Positions 31,305 to 40,632 of a stretch of DNA of 64,000 nucleotides are shown here, in pieces. Origin of the DNA: Lacrimispora saccharolytica. Its GTDB lineage: Bacteria; Bacillota; Clostridia; Lachnospirales; Lachnospiraceae. Made by a program: the position numbers and the translations under genes. Below the pieces are notes generated by a model. It searched no databases, was not told the origin of the DNA, and saw only the letters and a list, made by a program, of their open reading frames with translations. The number at the start of each line of letters is the position of its first letter. Position 1 is the stretch's first letter. The stretch covers positions 124,001-188,000 of the forward strand of contig JADYUL010000003.1 in NCBI GenBank assembly GCA_021531795.1, read 5' to 3'.

Positions 31305-33359
31305 ATGAAGCAGGAAAAAGTAGGCAAGGTAAATCTAGATTTAACACACTATCCGGGAGAGGATTTTTATTGTGACGGTCTTGTGGAGGATGAGATTCTC
31401 GAGATAGTAAAGACATATTCAGAGGTAGAGTATCCTAAGATTATTGAGGAGAGAAAGAGCTGGCCGGTGATGTATCATCTGTCCGCTCAGAGAGAGAACA
31501 TCGTAAGCTGGCTTCCCCTTAAGGGCAAGAAGGTATTGGAAATCGGAAGCGGCTGTGGTGCAATAACAGGCGCTATCGCTCGTCAGGCAGCCCTTACGGA
31601 CTGTGTGGATCTGAGCAAGAAGAGAAGTCTTATCAATGCTTACCGCCATGAGAATATGGATAATATCAATATTCATGTAGGCAACTTCACAGATATTGAG
31701 CCGGAACTTGATACAGACTATGATTGTGCGCTCTTAATAGGTGTCTTCGAATACGGACAGAGCTATATAGGTGGCGATACTCCCTTTGAAGACTTCCTAA
31801 AGATAATAAGAAAGCATGTAAAGTCTGACGGTATTATAGCTATTGCTATAGAGAACAGATACGGACTGAAGTACTGGGCCGGCTGCAGAGAGGATCATCT
31901 TGGAACCTTCTTTAGCTCCATTGAGTGCTACAAGGACGGAGGAGGTGTTCGCACCTTCTCAGACAGGGGACTTAAGAAGATATTCAGGGCTGTGGGAGAG
32001 AATGATTACACATTCTACTATCCGTATCCGGATTACAAGTTTATGACAACCTTATACAGCGACAGAAAGCTTCCGGGCAGGGGTGAGCTTAACAACAATA
32101 TGCGAAACTATGACAGAGACAGGCTGAAGCTCTTTGATGAGGCTGCCGCCTTTGACGGAATCGTGGATGAGGGACAGTTCCCGTTCTTCAGCAATTCTTA
32201 TATGGTGATTCTTGGTCCAAAGCCGGAATGCGATTACATACGTTATTCTAATGACAGAATGCCATGTTACCAACTGAGTACAAGGATAGCAGGTAATCAG
32301 GTTATTAAGCAGGCCCTTAATAGCGAAGGACTGGAGCATATACGCAAGATGAATGACTCCTTTGTGAAGCTCAGTCACAGATATAGCGGCAGTAAGCTAA
32401 ATATCTGTCCCTGCTCACTGTCTGAGGATGGCTCGATATCCTTCCCGCTGCTTAAGGGAACCCCGCTTTGTGAGCTTATGGATGAATGTCTCCTGCATGA
32501 TGATGTAGAGAGCTTTACTGCGTTGTTTATGGATTATTTAAGCAGGATATCCTATGGCGAAGGAGAGAAGATAAGTAATCTTGACTTTGTTTTCTCCAAT
32601 ATTCTCGTGGATGGAGACCAGTGGTATGTAATTGACTATGAATGGGTAAATGAGAAGGCGGTTCCGGCAAGAGAGCTTGCTTTCAGAGCCTTATACTGCT
32701 ACCTCCTTGAGAATGAAAATCGCAATAAATTTAATTTTGACTTAATTATTAACAAACTTGGACTCTCTCAGAATGAAATAGAAGGACTTCAGGAGGAGGA
32801 AGCTGCTTTCCAGAAATCCGTTACCGGCAAGAGATTGGCAATGGGAGAACTGAGGGAGCTTATAGGCGGTGCCATCATCACTCCGGATTCCTTCGTAAGT
32901 ACCTCTGACAGAGACAGAATGAAGAAGTCGGTTCAGATATATACAGACTACGGTAAGGGCTTCAGTGAAGATGATTCCTTCTTTATCGATGAAGTATATG
33001 ACTGGAACGGAGAGATTGAGTTTAGTGTGCAGATAGACAGTAAGGCCTGCAAACTCAGAATAGATCCGTATATGGATTACTGTATGACGGAGATTAAGGA
33101 AATATCGCTTAATGATGAGGTCCTTAACCTTACTGACAACAAGAGAGTATATGTTAACGGCAGAAAGCTTGCGTCGGGGAATACAGGTGGTGGAGTAACA
33201 GCTGTTTTCTATTACAATGACCCCAATATCGTTATTGAAGTTAAAGATAAGGTCAGAAGCACGGGCAATAAGCTTCATGTACGCATGAAGACGACTGAGA
33301 CAGGAGCTGAGATTACCGAGGCTTTGAAGAAAGAATTGTCTAAGAGGATAAGGCTGTAA
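31305..33359 (+). CDS. Methyltransferase-kinase fusion, WbdD-like chain terminator candidate
   Basis: This 684-residue cytoplasmic protein has an N-terminal class I methyltransferase domain (about 55-215; motif I VLEIGSGCG at 77-85, acidic D102). The middle domain looks like an aminoglycoside-phosphotransferase/protein-kinase fold: Lys at about 334 (NQVIKQAL), hinge FPLLKGTPL, catalytic-loop-like LDFVFSN (D427, N432) and metal-binding IDYEW (D444). The C-terminal part (560-684) is beta-rich. A methyltransferase joined to a kinase beside Wzm/Wzt is the layout of WbdD, which caps E. coli O9a glycan with methyl phosphate. The role here is inference. A two-domain glycosyltransferase-like function is less likely. 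Confidence 0.75.
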   Translation: MKQEKVGKVNLDLTHYPGEDFYCDGLVEDEILEIVKTYSEVEYPKIIEERKSWPVMYHLSAQRENIVSWLPLKGKKVLEIGSGCGAITGAIARQAALTDCVDLSKKRSLINAYRHENMDNINIHVGNFTDIEPELDTDYDCALLIGVFEYGQSYIGGDTPFEDFLKIIRKHVKSDGIIAIAIENRYGLKYWAGCREDHLGTFFSSIECYKDGGGVRTFSDRGLKKIFRAVGENDYTFYYPYPDYKFMTTLYSDRKLPGRGELNNNMRNYDRDRLKLFDEAAAFDGIVDEGQFPFFSNSYMVILGPKPECDYIRYSNDRMPCYQLSTRIAGNQVIKQALNSEGLEHIRKMNDSFVKLSHRYSGSKLNICPCSLSEDGSISFPLLKGTPLCELMDECLLHDDVESFTALFMDYLSRISYGEGEKISNLDFVFSNILVDGDQWYVIDYEWVNEKAVPARELAFRALYCYLLENENRNKFNFDLIINKLGLSQNEIEGLQEEEAAFQKSVTGKRLAMGELRELIGGAIITPDSFVSTSDRDRMKKSVQIYTDYGKGFSEDDSFFIDEVYDWNGEIEFSVQIDSKACKLRIDPYMDYCMTEIKEISLNDEVLNLTDNKRVYVNGRKLASGNTGGGVTAVFYYNDPNIVIEVKDKVRSTGNKLHVRMKTTETGAEITEALKKELSKRIRL

Positions 33360-33399
33360 TGTTTGGCTACGCCGTGTTATTCCGGAGGATGATAACTTA

Positions 33400-35334
33400 A
33401 TGCTTGGCAATATCAAGGATGCTTTACGAGCTCCCGTAATAAATAAACTTCATAAGAGATACTTAAAAGAACTGAACAATCAGTATGTATCCTACGATTC
33501 CTGGATCACCCAGAAGGAGTTTGAATATCTGGCAGGAAGCGTTAAGGGAACTGAGGATGTGCAGGTCATTGAGTATAAGGATGTGACCAAAGAGAAGCCT
33601 GTAGCGGACATTATTCTCTATGTTAATGACAGACATAAGCTGAGCAAAAGAGCTCTACACGCAGTCTGCTCGGTGTTCAATGAGAATCCGGAAGCCATTG
33701 TGGTATATGGTGATGAGGATGAGTACAACTCTGATAAGAGCATCAGGATGAATCCGACCTTCCGTCCGGACTGGTCTCCCGATACGCTTACATCTTACTT
33801 ATATATGGGTAATGTCTTCGCGGTAAGAAGAGAAGGCATAGCAGATGAATATAACGATATCTACAACCTGATATACGGAACAACAAAGGGTCTTACGGCG
33901 CTTGAGGTGCGACATGTTGATTATGTGCTATATCACAACAACTACACCAGAGCACTCTATCTAAATGACAACAGATATGCACCCAAAGCAGATAATATCC
34001 CATTAATATCAGTTGTTATCCCATCTAAGGATAACCCTGACGTACTGGGCAACCTGTTAAGAAGCATGACGCTGCTCACAAGAGAAGTCAGATATGAGGT
34101 TATCGTAATAGATAATGGCAGCAGTGACGACCACAGACATGCTGTCGAATTAATGGTTAATAACCGATTAAGTGAGAGGAAGGATAAGGACTGTTTCCTT
34201 GAGGATATCAGGTATGTCTACGCTCCTCAGGAGTTCAATTTCTCCAGGATATGCAATGAGGGAGCTAAGGAAGCCTCAGGGGATTTGCTTCTCTTCCTCA
34301 ATGACGACATGGAGATAAGAGACGGTCTCTGGCTTAAGAAGATGGCAGCATACGCTCTTATGGACCATGTTGGAGCGGTAGGCGCTAAATTGTTATATCC
34401 AGACAGTAAGATTATTCAGCACTGCGGAATAACCAATCTTCGTCTGGGTCCTGTACATAAGCTGCAGTATAAGCCCGATGACCATCCTTATTATGACCAT
34501 ATGAATGATGTCAACAGGGATGTGCTCGCCGTAACGGGTGCCTGTCTTATGATTGATAAGCATAAGTTTGATGAAATCGGTGGCTTTGATACCAACTTAA
34601 GGGTTGCCTTCAATGATGTTGACTTATGCTACAGCCTGTATGAGAAGGGCTTCCACAATGTTGTGGTAAATACGACTCATCTGTGGCATTATGAATCTCT
34701 TTCAAGGGGAGATGACGAATCCAAGGAGAAGCTTGAGAGATTGAGTGCGGAGAGAAGCCTTCTCTACAGGAAGCATCCCGGGCTCTATGCTAAGGATCCT
34801 TATTATCATGATTATCTGACTTCGGATATTCTTGACAGTAACTTCACCTATGCATACGAGTATGAATATGATGATGAAGGGCCCGGAAAGAGCAGAATAT
34901 ATACATCCAAACCTGTTAAATCAGGAATTAATCAGAGCGATGAATGGAATAACGACTGTCTTGTGATCAGTCTTGAACAGTGTGGCTCCCTGGAGTATTG
35001 GAGGGGACCCAATGACAGGAAGCCGGGCGATGATTCCAGGATATATATAGGGGGATACGGCTTCGTAGCAGGTAGTGATAACACATGTTTTGATTTTGGA
35101 CTGCTTCTTAATAAGGGAGATGATACCTATTCCTGTCCGTTGAACAGGTTGTATAGACCTGATCTTGAGATCAATGTGGACCCTGCGGAAAACGCAGTAC
35201 TGTGCGGTTTTTCCGTAAATATAGACACAGACGGACTTAGTAAGGGTGAATACCGTGTAGGCATGTGGGCGAAGTCAAAGATATCCAGGATGAAGCTGGT
35301 GCGCTACACCAACAGATATATAACCGTCAAATAA
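33400..35334 (+). CDS. Large GT2 glycosyltransferase with flanking domains
   Basis: This 644-residue protein has an N-terminal region resembling a degenerate GT-A fold (ADIILYVNDRHKLSK... VYGDEDEYN). The main GT2 domain runs from about 200 to 440 (ISVVIPSKDNPDV, VIDNGSSDD, FLNDDMEI as the DxD-type metal site, TGACLMIDKHKF, FNDVDLCYS). A beta-sandwich of about 130 residues follows (CGSLEYWRGP... YRVGMWAKSK). It is soluble and probably acts at the inner membrane on a lipid-linked acceptor; rhamnosyltransferase-type activity fits the rfb genes nearby but is not proven. The beta-sandwich may hold the growing chain. Confidence 0.85.
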   Translation: MLGNIKDALRAPVINKLHKRYLKELNNQYVSYDSWITQKEFEYLAGSVKGTEDVQVIEYKDVTKEKPVADIILYVNDRHKLSKRALHAVCSVFNENPEAIVVYGDEDEYNSDKSIRMNPTFRPDWSPDTLTSYLYMGNVFAVRREGIADEYNDIYNLIYGTTKGLTALEVRHVDYVLYHNNYTRALYLNDNRYAPKADNIPLISVVIPSKDNPDVLGNLLRSMTLLTREVRYEVIVIDNGSSDDHRHAVELMVNNRLSERKDKDCFLEDIRYVYAPQEFNFSRICNEGAKEASGDLLLFLNDDMEIRDGLWLKKMAAYALMDHVGAVGAKLLYPDSKIIQHCGITNLRLGPVHKLQYKPDDHPYYDHMNDVNRDVLAVTGACLMIDKHKFDEIGGFDTNLRVAFNDVDLCYSLYEKGFHNVVVNTTHLWHYESLSRGDDESKEKLERLSAERSLLYRKHPGLYAKDPYYHDYLTSDILDSNFTYAYEYEYDDEGPGKSRIYTSKPVKSGINQSDEWNNDCLVISLEQCGSLEYWRGPNDRKPGDDSRIYIGGYGFVAGSDNTCFDFGLLLNKGDDTYSCPLNRLYRPDLEINVDPAENAVLCGFSVNIDTDGLSKGEYRVGMWAKSKISRMKLVRYTNRYITVK

Positions 35335-35352
35335 TGAGTGGTGAGGGATAAG

Positions 35353-37305
35353 ATGGATAACTACAAGGAGTTATACGAGAAGGAAAAAGCCAAGAATATC
35401 GAATATATTGAGAAGCTTGCCAGACTTGAGGAGGAGAAGAACATGCTCGCCTTCAGGCTGGATCGTATCCATAATAATCCGATATGGAAGGTGACGAGAC
35501 CTGTCAGGGATATGATGCTTAAGAGTTCCAAGCTTATCAGACGTATACGCAATCTGGGCGGTCCCAGAGGCGTTATGAGTAAGATTCTATATAAGATCAG
35601 AGAGGCGAAGGCCAAGAAGAACTACGGAACCAAGAGCTTCCCGGATGCTGCAAGAAGGAAGATGGAGGAGAACTGTGAATTCAAGGACAGACCTCTTATA
35701 TCCATTCTTGTGCCGCTCTACAATACCCCCAAGAACTTCCTTAAGGAGATGATCGATTCTGTCAGGTGGCAGACCTATGATAACTGGCAGCTGTGTCTGG
35801 CTGACGGCTCTGATGAGTCTCATGCCTACGTAGAAGAATACTGTCTTAAGGAAAGTGAGGCAGATTCACGTATCACCTATAAGAAGCTTGAGAGAAATGA
35901 AGGAATATCGGGCAATACGAACAGATGCTTTGAGCTTGCAAAGGGAGAGTACATCGCACTTTTTGATCATGATGATATATTGCATCCTTCGGTGCTGTTC
36001 GAATATGTGAAGGTGATTAACGAGAAGCATGCAGACTATATCTACTGCGATGAGACCACCTTCCACAAGGGCAGCGTAGACAAGATGATTACGATGCACT
36101 TCAAGCCGGACTATGCTATTGATAACCTGAGGGCAAATAATTACATCTGCCATTTCAGCTGCTTTGACAGGAAATTGCTTGAGGGCGAGGAACTCTTCAG
36201 AAGCAAGTTCGACGGTAGCCAGGACCACGATATGATCCTAAGGCTTACGGACAAGGCAAAGAATATAGTGCATGTGCCGAAGCTTATGTACTATTGGAGA
36301 AGTCATGCGGGAAGTGTGGCGAGTGATATCAATGCCAAGAGTTATGCGATCGAGGCTGCTAAGGGCGCTGTGGCTGATCACCTGACAAGACACGGGTACA
36401 AGAACTTCTCTATTGAGAGCACCAGGGCCTTCGAGACGATATTCAGGATAAAGTATGAACTGATGTCACATCCGAGAGTGTCTGTCATTATACCTAACAG
36501 GGACCACGTGGAGGATCTGAGACGCTGTATCAGCTCGATACTTGAGAAAACTACCTACGATAACTACGAGATTGTGGTGGTTGAGAACAATTCGGTCAGC
36601 GTAGACATTGAAGATTATTACAAGGAGCTTAAGCGCTACAGCAATGTTAGGGTGGTCAGATATGTCGGGGAATTCAACTATTCGAGAGTGAACAATTACG
36701 GCGTGGAATGTGCCGACGGACAGTTCATTATCCTGCTCAACAACGATACGGAGGTAATAACGGTTAACTGGATTGAGGAGATGCTCATGTACTGCCAGCG
36801 TAAGGATGTCGGTGCGGTGGGCGTCAAGCTTCTCTATCCCGATAAGACAATTCAGCATGCCGGTGTGGTTATCGGTCTTGGGGCACACAGAACGGCCGGA
36901 CACACTCACTATGGCAAGTCCTATGAGAATTTGGGATATATGGGAAGGCTCTGCTATGCCCAGGATGTATCTGCGGTAACGGGTGCCTGTCTGATGGTTA
37001 AAAAGCATACTTTTGTGGAGATGGGCGGCCTTGATGACCACTTTGCGGTATCTCTTAACGATGTCGATTTCTGTCTGAGACTGAGAAAAATGGGACTACT
37101 CAATGTATTTACACCCTTTGCAGAACTGTATCATTATGAGTCGGCAAGCAGGGGCAGTGATTTAAACGGTGAGAATGCGGACAGATACAATAAAGAATCC
37201 GAACTTTTCAGAGAGAAATGGGGAGAAGTTCTTGAAAAAGGAGACCCTTATTACAATCCCAATTTCTCTTTGGACAGAAGTGACTACTCTGTTAGAATAT
37301 GTTAA
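35353..37305 (+). CDS. Bifunctional GT2 glycosyltransferase with N-terminal coiled coil
   Basis: This 650-residue protein begins with a coiled coil (about 1-40, YKELYEKEKAKNIEYIEKL) and a basic stretch (NPIWKVTRPVRDMM). Two GT-A domains follow: the first (113-330) with ISILVPLYNT and FDHDDILHPS (near residue 205), the second (373-620) with VSVIIPNRDH, ILLNNDTEV, TGACLMVKKH and LNDVDFCLRL. Such two-domain enzymes build a repeating disaccharide. ATG 35353 follows GAGGG; the GTG at 35338 has no good site. It is the strongest candidate for the main-chain polymerase of the cluster. Confidence 0.88.
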   Translation: MDNYKELYEKEKAKNIEYIEKLARLEEEKNMLAFRLDRIHNNPIWKVTRPVRDMMLKSSKLIRRIRNLGGPRGVMSKILYKIREAKAKKNYGTKSFPDAARRKMEENCEFKDRPLISILVPLYNTPKNFLKEMIDSVRWQTYDNWQLCLADGSDESHAYVEEYCLKESEADSRITYKKLERNEGISGNTNRCFELAKGEYIALFDHDDILHPSVLFEYVKVINEKHADYIYCDETTFHKGSVDKMITMHFKPDYAIDNLRANNYICHFSCFDRKLLEGEELFRSKFDGSQDHDMILRLTDKAKNIVHVPKLMYYWRSHAGSVASDINAKSYAIEAAKGAVADHLTRHGYKNFSIESTRAFETIFRIKYELMSHPRVSVIIPNRDHVEDLRRCISSILEKTTYDNYEIVVVENNSVSVDIEDYYKELKRYSNVRVVRYVGEFNYSRVNNYGVECADGQFIILLNNDTEVITVNWIEEMLMYCQRKDVGAVGVKLLYPDKTIQHAGVVIGLGAHRTAGHTHYGKSYENLGYMGRLCYAQDVSAVTGACLMVKKHTFVEMGGLDDHFAVSLNDVDFCLRLRKMGLLNVFTPFAELYHYESASRGSDLNGENADRYNKESELFREKWGEVLEKGDPYYNPNFSLDRSDYSVRIC

Positions 37306-37337
37306 AATTGATTAAATAATACGAGGAGGAAAAAGAA

Positions 37338-39059
37338 ATGAGTTACATGGATGAGTACAGGTTCTGGCTTGAGGATGACTACTTTGATGCAGACACCAAG
37401 GCTGAGCTTAAGGCGCTTGAGGGCAACGATAAGGAAATCGAAGACCGATTCTACAAGGAACTTGAATTCGGTACCGGCGGACTCAGAGGAGTTATCGGTG
37501 CAGGTACCAACAGAATGAATGTATATACGGTTCGTAAGGCTACACAGGGTCTTGCCAACTATATTATTAAGATGGGCGGCGCTGATAAGGGTGTTGCGAT
37601 TGCTTATGATTCAAGATTCATGAGCCCTGAGTTTGCCGATGTTGCAGCTCTCTGTCTTGCGGCTAACGGAATTAAGGCGTATGTATTTGATGAATTAAGA
37701 CCTACTCCGGAGCTTAGCTTCGCACTCAGAACCTTAGGCTGTATCTCAGGTATTGTTGTGACAGCCAGCCACAATCCGCCGGAGTACAACGGATACAAGG
37801 TTTATTGGGAGGATGGTGCTCAGGTTACAGCTCCCAAGGACAAGGAGATTATTACAGAGGTTAAGAATGTAACCGATTACCATACAGTTAAGACCATGGA
37901 TAAGGATGAGGCTGTTGCCAAGGGCCTCTACAATGTTATCGGCTCTGAGATAGACGACAAGTACATGGTTGAGCTCAAGAAGCAGATCATCCATCCGGAG
38001 ATCATCACAAGGATGGCTGAGGATATCAGGATCGTCTATACTCCGTTTAACGGCACAGGTAACAAGCCTGTAAGAAGAATTCTTAAGGAGCTTGGCTTCA
38101 AGAATGTATATGTGGTTCCTGAGCAGGAGAACCCGGATCCCAAGTTTACAACACTTGAGTATCCTAACCCTGAGGATCCCAAGGCATTTGAACTTGCACT
38201 CAAGCTTGCAAGAGAGGTTAATGCCGACATCGTGCTTGCCACAGACCCCGATGCCGACAGACTCGGAATCTATGCACTTGATACCAAGACCAATGAATAT
38301 GTGCCGTTTACAGGTAACATGTCCGGAATGCTTATAGCAGACTACATCTTAAGAGAGCGTACAGCTACAGGTACAATGCCTGAGAATCCTGCTCTTGTTA
38401 AGACTATCGTTACAACCAATATGGCTGACAGGATCGTTGAGAAGTATAATGTTAAGCTTATCGAGGTTCTGACAGGCTTCAAGTTTATCGGTGAGCAGAT
38501 CAAGCTCTTCGAGCAGACAGGCTCTAACAATTATGTCTTCGGTCTTGAGGAGTCATATGGCTGCCTTGCCGGAACTCATGCACGTGATAAGGATGCAGTT
38601 GTTGCGGTTATGTGCCTCTGCGAGGTTGCAGCATGGTGCAAGGCAAACGGCAAGACTGTATGGGACAGAATGCTTGAGATGTATGAAGAATATGGATATT
38701 ATCTTGAGACTCAGTACGCTGTAACCCTTAAGGGTATTGATGGTAGCAGACAGATTCAGGCGATCATGGATAAGCTGCGCGCCAACCCTCCTAAGGAGTT
38801 TGGTTCATTCAAGGTAACTAAGGTCAGAGACTATGACAAGGATGTGGTTACGGATATGGCTACAGGTGAGACATCATCCACAGGCTTACCCAAGTCCAAT
38901 GTTCTTTACTTTGACCTGACCGAGGATTCATGGTGCTGCGCAAGACCTTCAGGAACAGAGCCCAAGATCAAGTTCTATATGGGTGTCAAGGGCACAAGCA
39001 TCGAAGATGCCAAGGCTAAGAATGCCGCATTAACAGAGGCACTCAAGGCACAGTTGTAG
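37338..39059 (+). CDS. pgcA: Phosphoglucomutase/phosphomannomutase (alpha-D-phosphohexomutase)
   Basis: This 573-residue enzyme has the four alpha-phosphohexomutase domains: active-site serine loop TASHNPPEYNGYK (about 141-153), metal loop ATDPDADRLG, sugar loop GLEESYG and the phosphate-binding CARPSGTEPKIKFY. It interconverts glucose 6-phosphate and glucose 1-phosphate. Its place among the glycosyltransferases suggests it feeds rfbA and the priming transferase. AGGAGG precedes the ATG, and a terminator follows. The length matches Firmicute PgcA-type mutases rather than the shorter GlmM. Confidence 0.92.
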   Translation: MSYMDEYRFWLEDDYFDADTKAELKALEGNDKEIEDRFYKELEFGTGGLRGVIGAGTNRMNVYTVRKATQGLANYIIKMGGADKGVAIAYDSRFMSPEFADVAALCLAANGIKAYVFDELRPTPELSFALRTLGCISGIVVTASHNPPEYNGYKVYWEDGAQVTAPKDKEIITEVKNVTDYHTVKTMDKDEAVAKGLYNVIGSEIDDKYMVELKKQIIHPEIITRMAEDIRIVYTPFNGTGNKPVRRILKELGFKNVYVVPEQENPDPKFTTLEYPNPEDPKAFELALKLAREVNADIVLATDPDADRLGIYALDTKTNEYVPFTGNMSGMLIADYILRERTATGTMPENPALVKTIVTTNMADRIVEKYNVKLIEVLTGFKFIGEQIKLFEQTGSNNYVFGLEESYGCLAGTHARDKDAVVAVMCLCEVAAWCKANGKTVWDRMLEMYEEYGYYLETQYAVTLKGIDGSRQIQAIMDKLRANPPKEFGSFKVTKVRDYDKDVVTDMATGETSSTGLPKSNVLYFDLTEDSWCCARPSGTEPKIKFYMGVKGTSIEDAKAKNAALTEALKAQL

Positions 39060-39066
39060 ATTATTG

Positions 39067-39098
39067 GCCCTTCTGCCTAAGCGGCAGCGGGGCTTTTT
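39067..39098 (+). terminator. Intrinsic terminator after the phosphoglucomutase gene
   Basis: GCCC-TT-CTGCC pairs with GGCAG-CG-GGGC around a 5-nt loop, with a 2x2 internal mismatch, and TTTTT follows. It splits the polysaccharide cluster into two transcripts, or attenuates the second half. Confidence 0.65.
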
Positions 39099-39123
39099 GG
39101 TATAAATCCGGATAATTCCGGCA

Positions 39124-40632
39124 ATGGGGGATTGGATGAACTATTTTAACAGAGGAATGAATTATCTTAAGAAGAACGGAGTGAAGGACACCTTCTATGC
39201 TTCTGTCGAGAGAATATCGGATCGTGACAAATATTCCTTCAGACCGATATCCTTCGAGACCATGAAGAAGCAGATGGGCAGAAACTGGAAGAAGGACAGA
39301 CTGTTCTCGCTCGTGGTTCCGGCTTACGAAACCGAAGAGAAATACTTAAGAGAACTTATTGATGCAGTCATTTCCCAGACTTATGTTAACTGGGAACTGT
39401 TAATCGTGGATTCCTCCGAAAGTGAAGCTGTAAGCAGGGTTGTGGATGCATATAAGGACAAGCGTATAAGATATATAAAGCTTAAGGAGAACAGGGGCAT
39501 CAGTGCCAATACCAATACGGGTATAGCCAAGGCCAGCGGTGAGTATATAGGCCTCATCGATCATGACGACTTCATTACTCCCAATGCCCTCTTTGAGTTT
39601 GCCATAGCACTAGAGAAGGCTGACGATGAGGGCAAGAAGTATGCCTTCATTTATTCGGATGAGGATAAGTGCGACTCGATGGGCGTCAAGTTCTTTGAGC
39701 CCAATATCAAGCCGGGCTTCAACCTGGACCTTCTGCTTACCAACAATTACATCTGTCACTTCCTGATGGTGGAGGCAGGACTTCTTAAGAATCTTAAGCT
39801 TCGTCCCGAATATGACGGTGCCCAGGATCATGATCTCCTCCTGCGTCTGTATCATACAACCTTCAACAGCAATGACGGCACCGAATGGTCCTACGGTCAC
39901 ATCCCCAAGGTACTCTATCACTGGAGAAGCCACAAGAATTCGACCTCGACCAACACCGAGAGCAAATCCTACGCCTACGAGGCGGGTCAGAGGGCCATCG
40001 AGGACTATTGCGAGAAGGCGAAGCTCCACGTCAAGGTGCTTCCGCTCAAGCACTGCGGATTCTTCAGGCTCGAGTACAAGGATTACCTTAACTACGGTAA
40101 TAACGTGAACCGCTACAACCGCATGGTTGAGCTTACCGATTCCATCAGGGGCAAAATCGCCTACCGATTGATGCTCAACCGATTCGACATTGGTGTAATC
40201 GGCGGCCCGGTAATAAAAAAGAACAAGGTAGTGGGCGGAATGCTTGACGAAACCAAGACCTGCCCCTTCGACGGACTGAACATCAACTTCAGCGGATATC
40301 TTCATCGTGCCGTCCTTCAACAGGATGCCTACGGTGTCGATGTCAGAAATATGTTCGTCAATGCCGAGAATTTCAACACGGTATACAAGAATGCAACAGA
40401 TGAGCAGTTTGCACATCTCTTTAACAGAGAAGCCGTCGAGAGCATGAATGACACAATTAAGGCGGATAAGCTGGACTCGCCCTATGTTGACGTTTCCGCG
40501 CTTTTGTCAGAAAACTATTACGGAGACTTTGATTATATCAACGTTAGTACCGCAATCTGCGCCGACAGCAGGATGGAGGGATACACTGTCTACTACGACC
40601 CTGAATTCCTGTTTTTTAAGAGATTAAACTAA
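39124..40632 (+). CDS. GT2 glycosyltransferase
   Basis: This 502-residue protein has a GT-A domain (about 58-300) with LFSLVVPAYETEEKYL, WELLIVDSS, GLIDHDDFITPNALFEF as the metal/donor motif and DGAQDHDLLLRL. The C-terminal half is unrecognised and ends in an aromatic-rich stretch. The first domain resembles the first domain of 35353-37305. ATG 39136 may be the true start, since GGGGG lies just upstream and 39124 lacks a site; the protein would then be 498 residues. The stop overlaps the next GT2 gene's start by one base. Confidence 0.87.
   Translation: MGDWMNYFNRGMNYLKKNGVKDTFYASVERISDRDKYSFRPISFETMKKQMGRNWKKDRLFSLVVPAYETEEKYLRELIDAVISQTYVNWELLIVDSSESEAVSRVVDAYKDKRIRYIKLKENRGISANTNTGIAKASGEYIGLIDHDDFITPNALFEFAIALEKADDEGKKYAFIYSDEDKCDSMGVKFFEPNIKPGFNLDLLLTNNYICHFLMVEAGLLKNLKLRPEYDGAQDHDLLLRLYHTTFNSNDGTEWSYGHIPKVLYHWRSHKNSTSTNTESKSYAYEAGQRAIEDYCEKAKLHVKVLPLKHCGFFRLEYKDYLNYGNNVNRYNRMVELTDSIRGKIAYRLMLNRFDIGVIGGPVIKKNKVVGGMLDETKTCPFDGLNINFSGYLHRAVLQQDAYGVDVRNMFVNAENFNTVYKNATDEQFAHLFNREAVESMNDTIKADKLDSPYVDVSALLSENYYGDFDYINVSTAICADSRMEGYTVYYDPEFLFFKRLN

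Noticed and set aside
39610..40416. 268-codon minus-strand frame inside the GT2 gene at 39124
   Set aside because: It lies entirely within a clear GT2 coding sequence, has no ribosome binding site and no recognisable domain.
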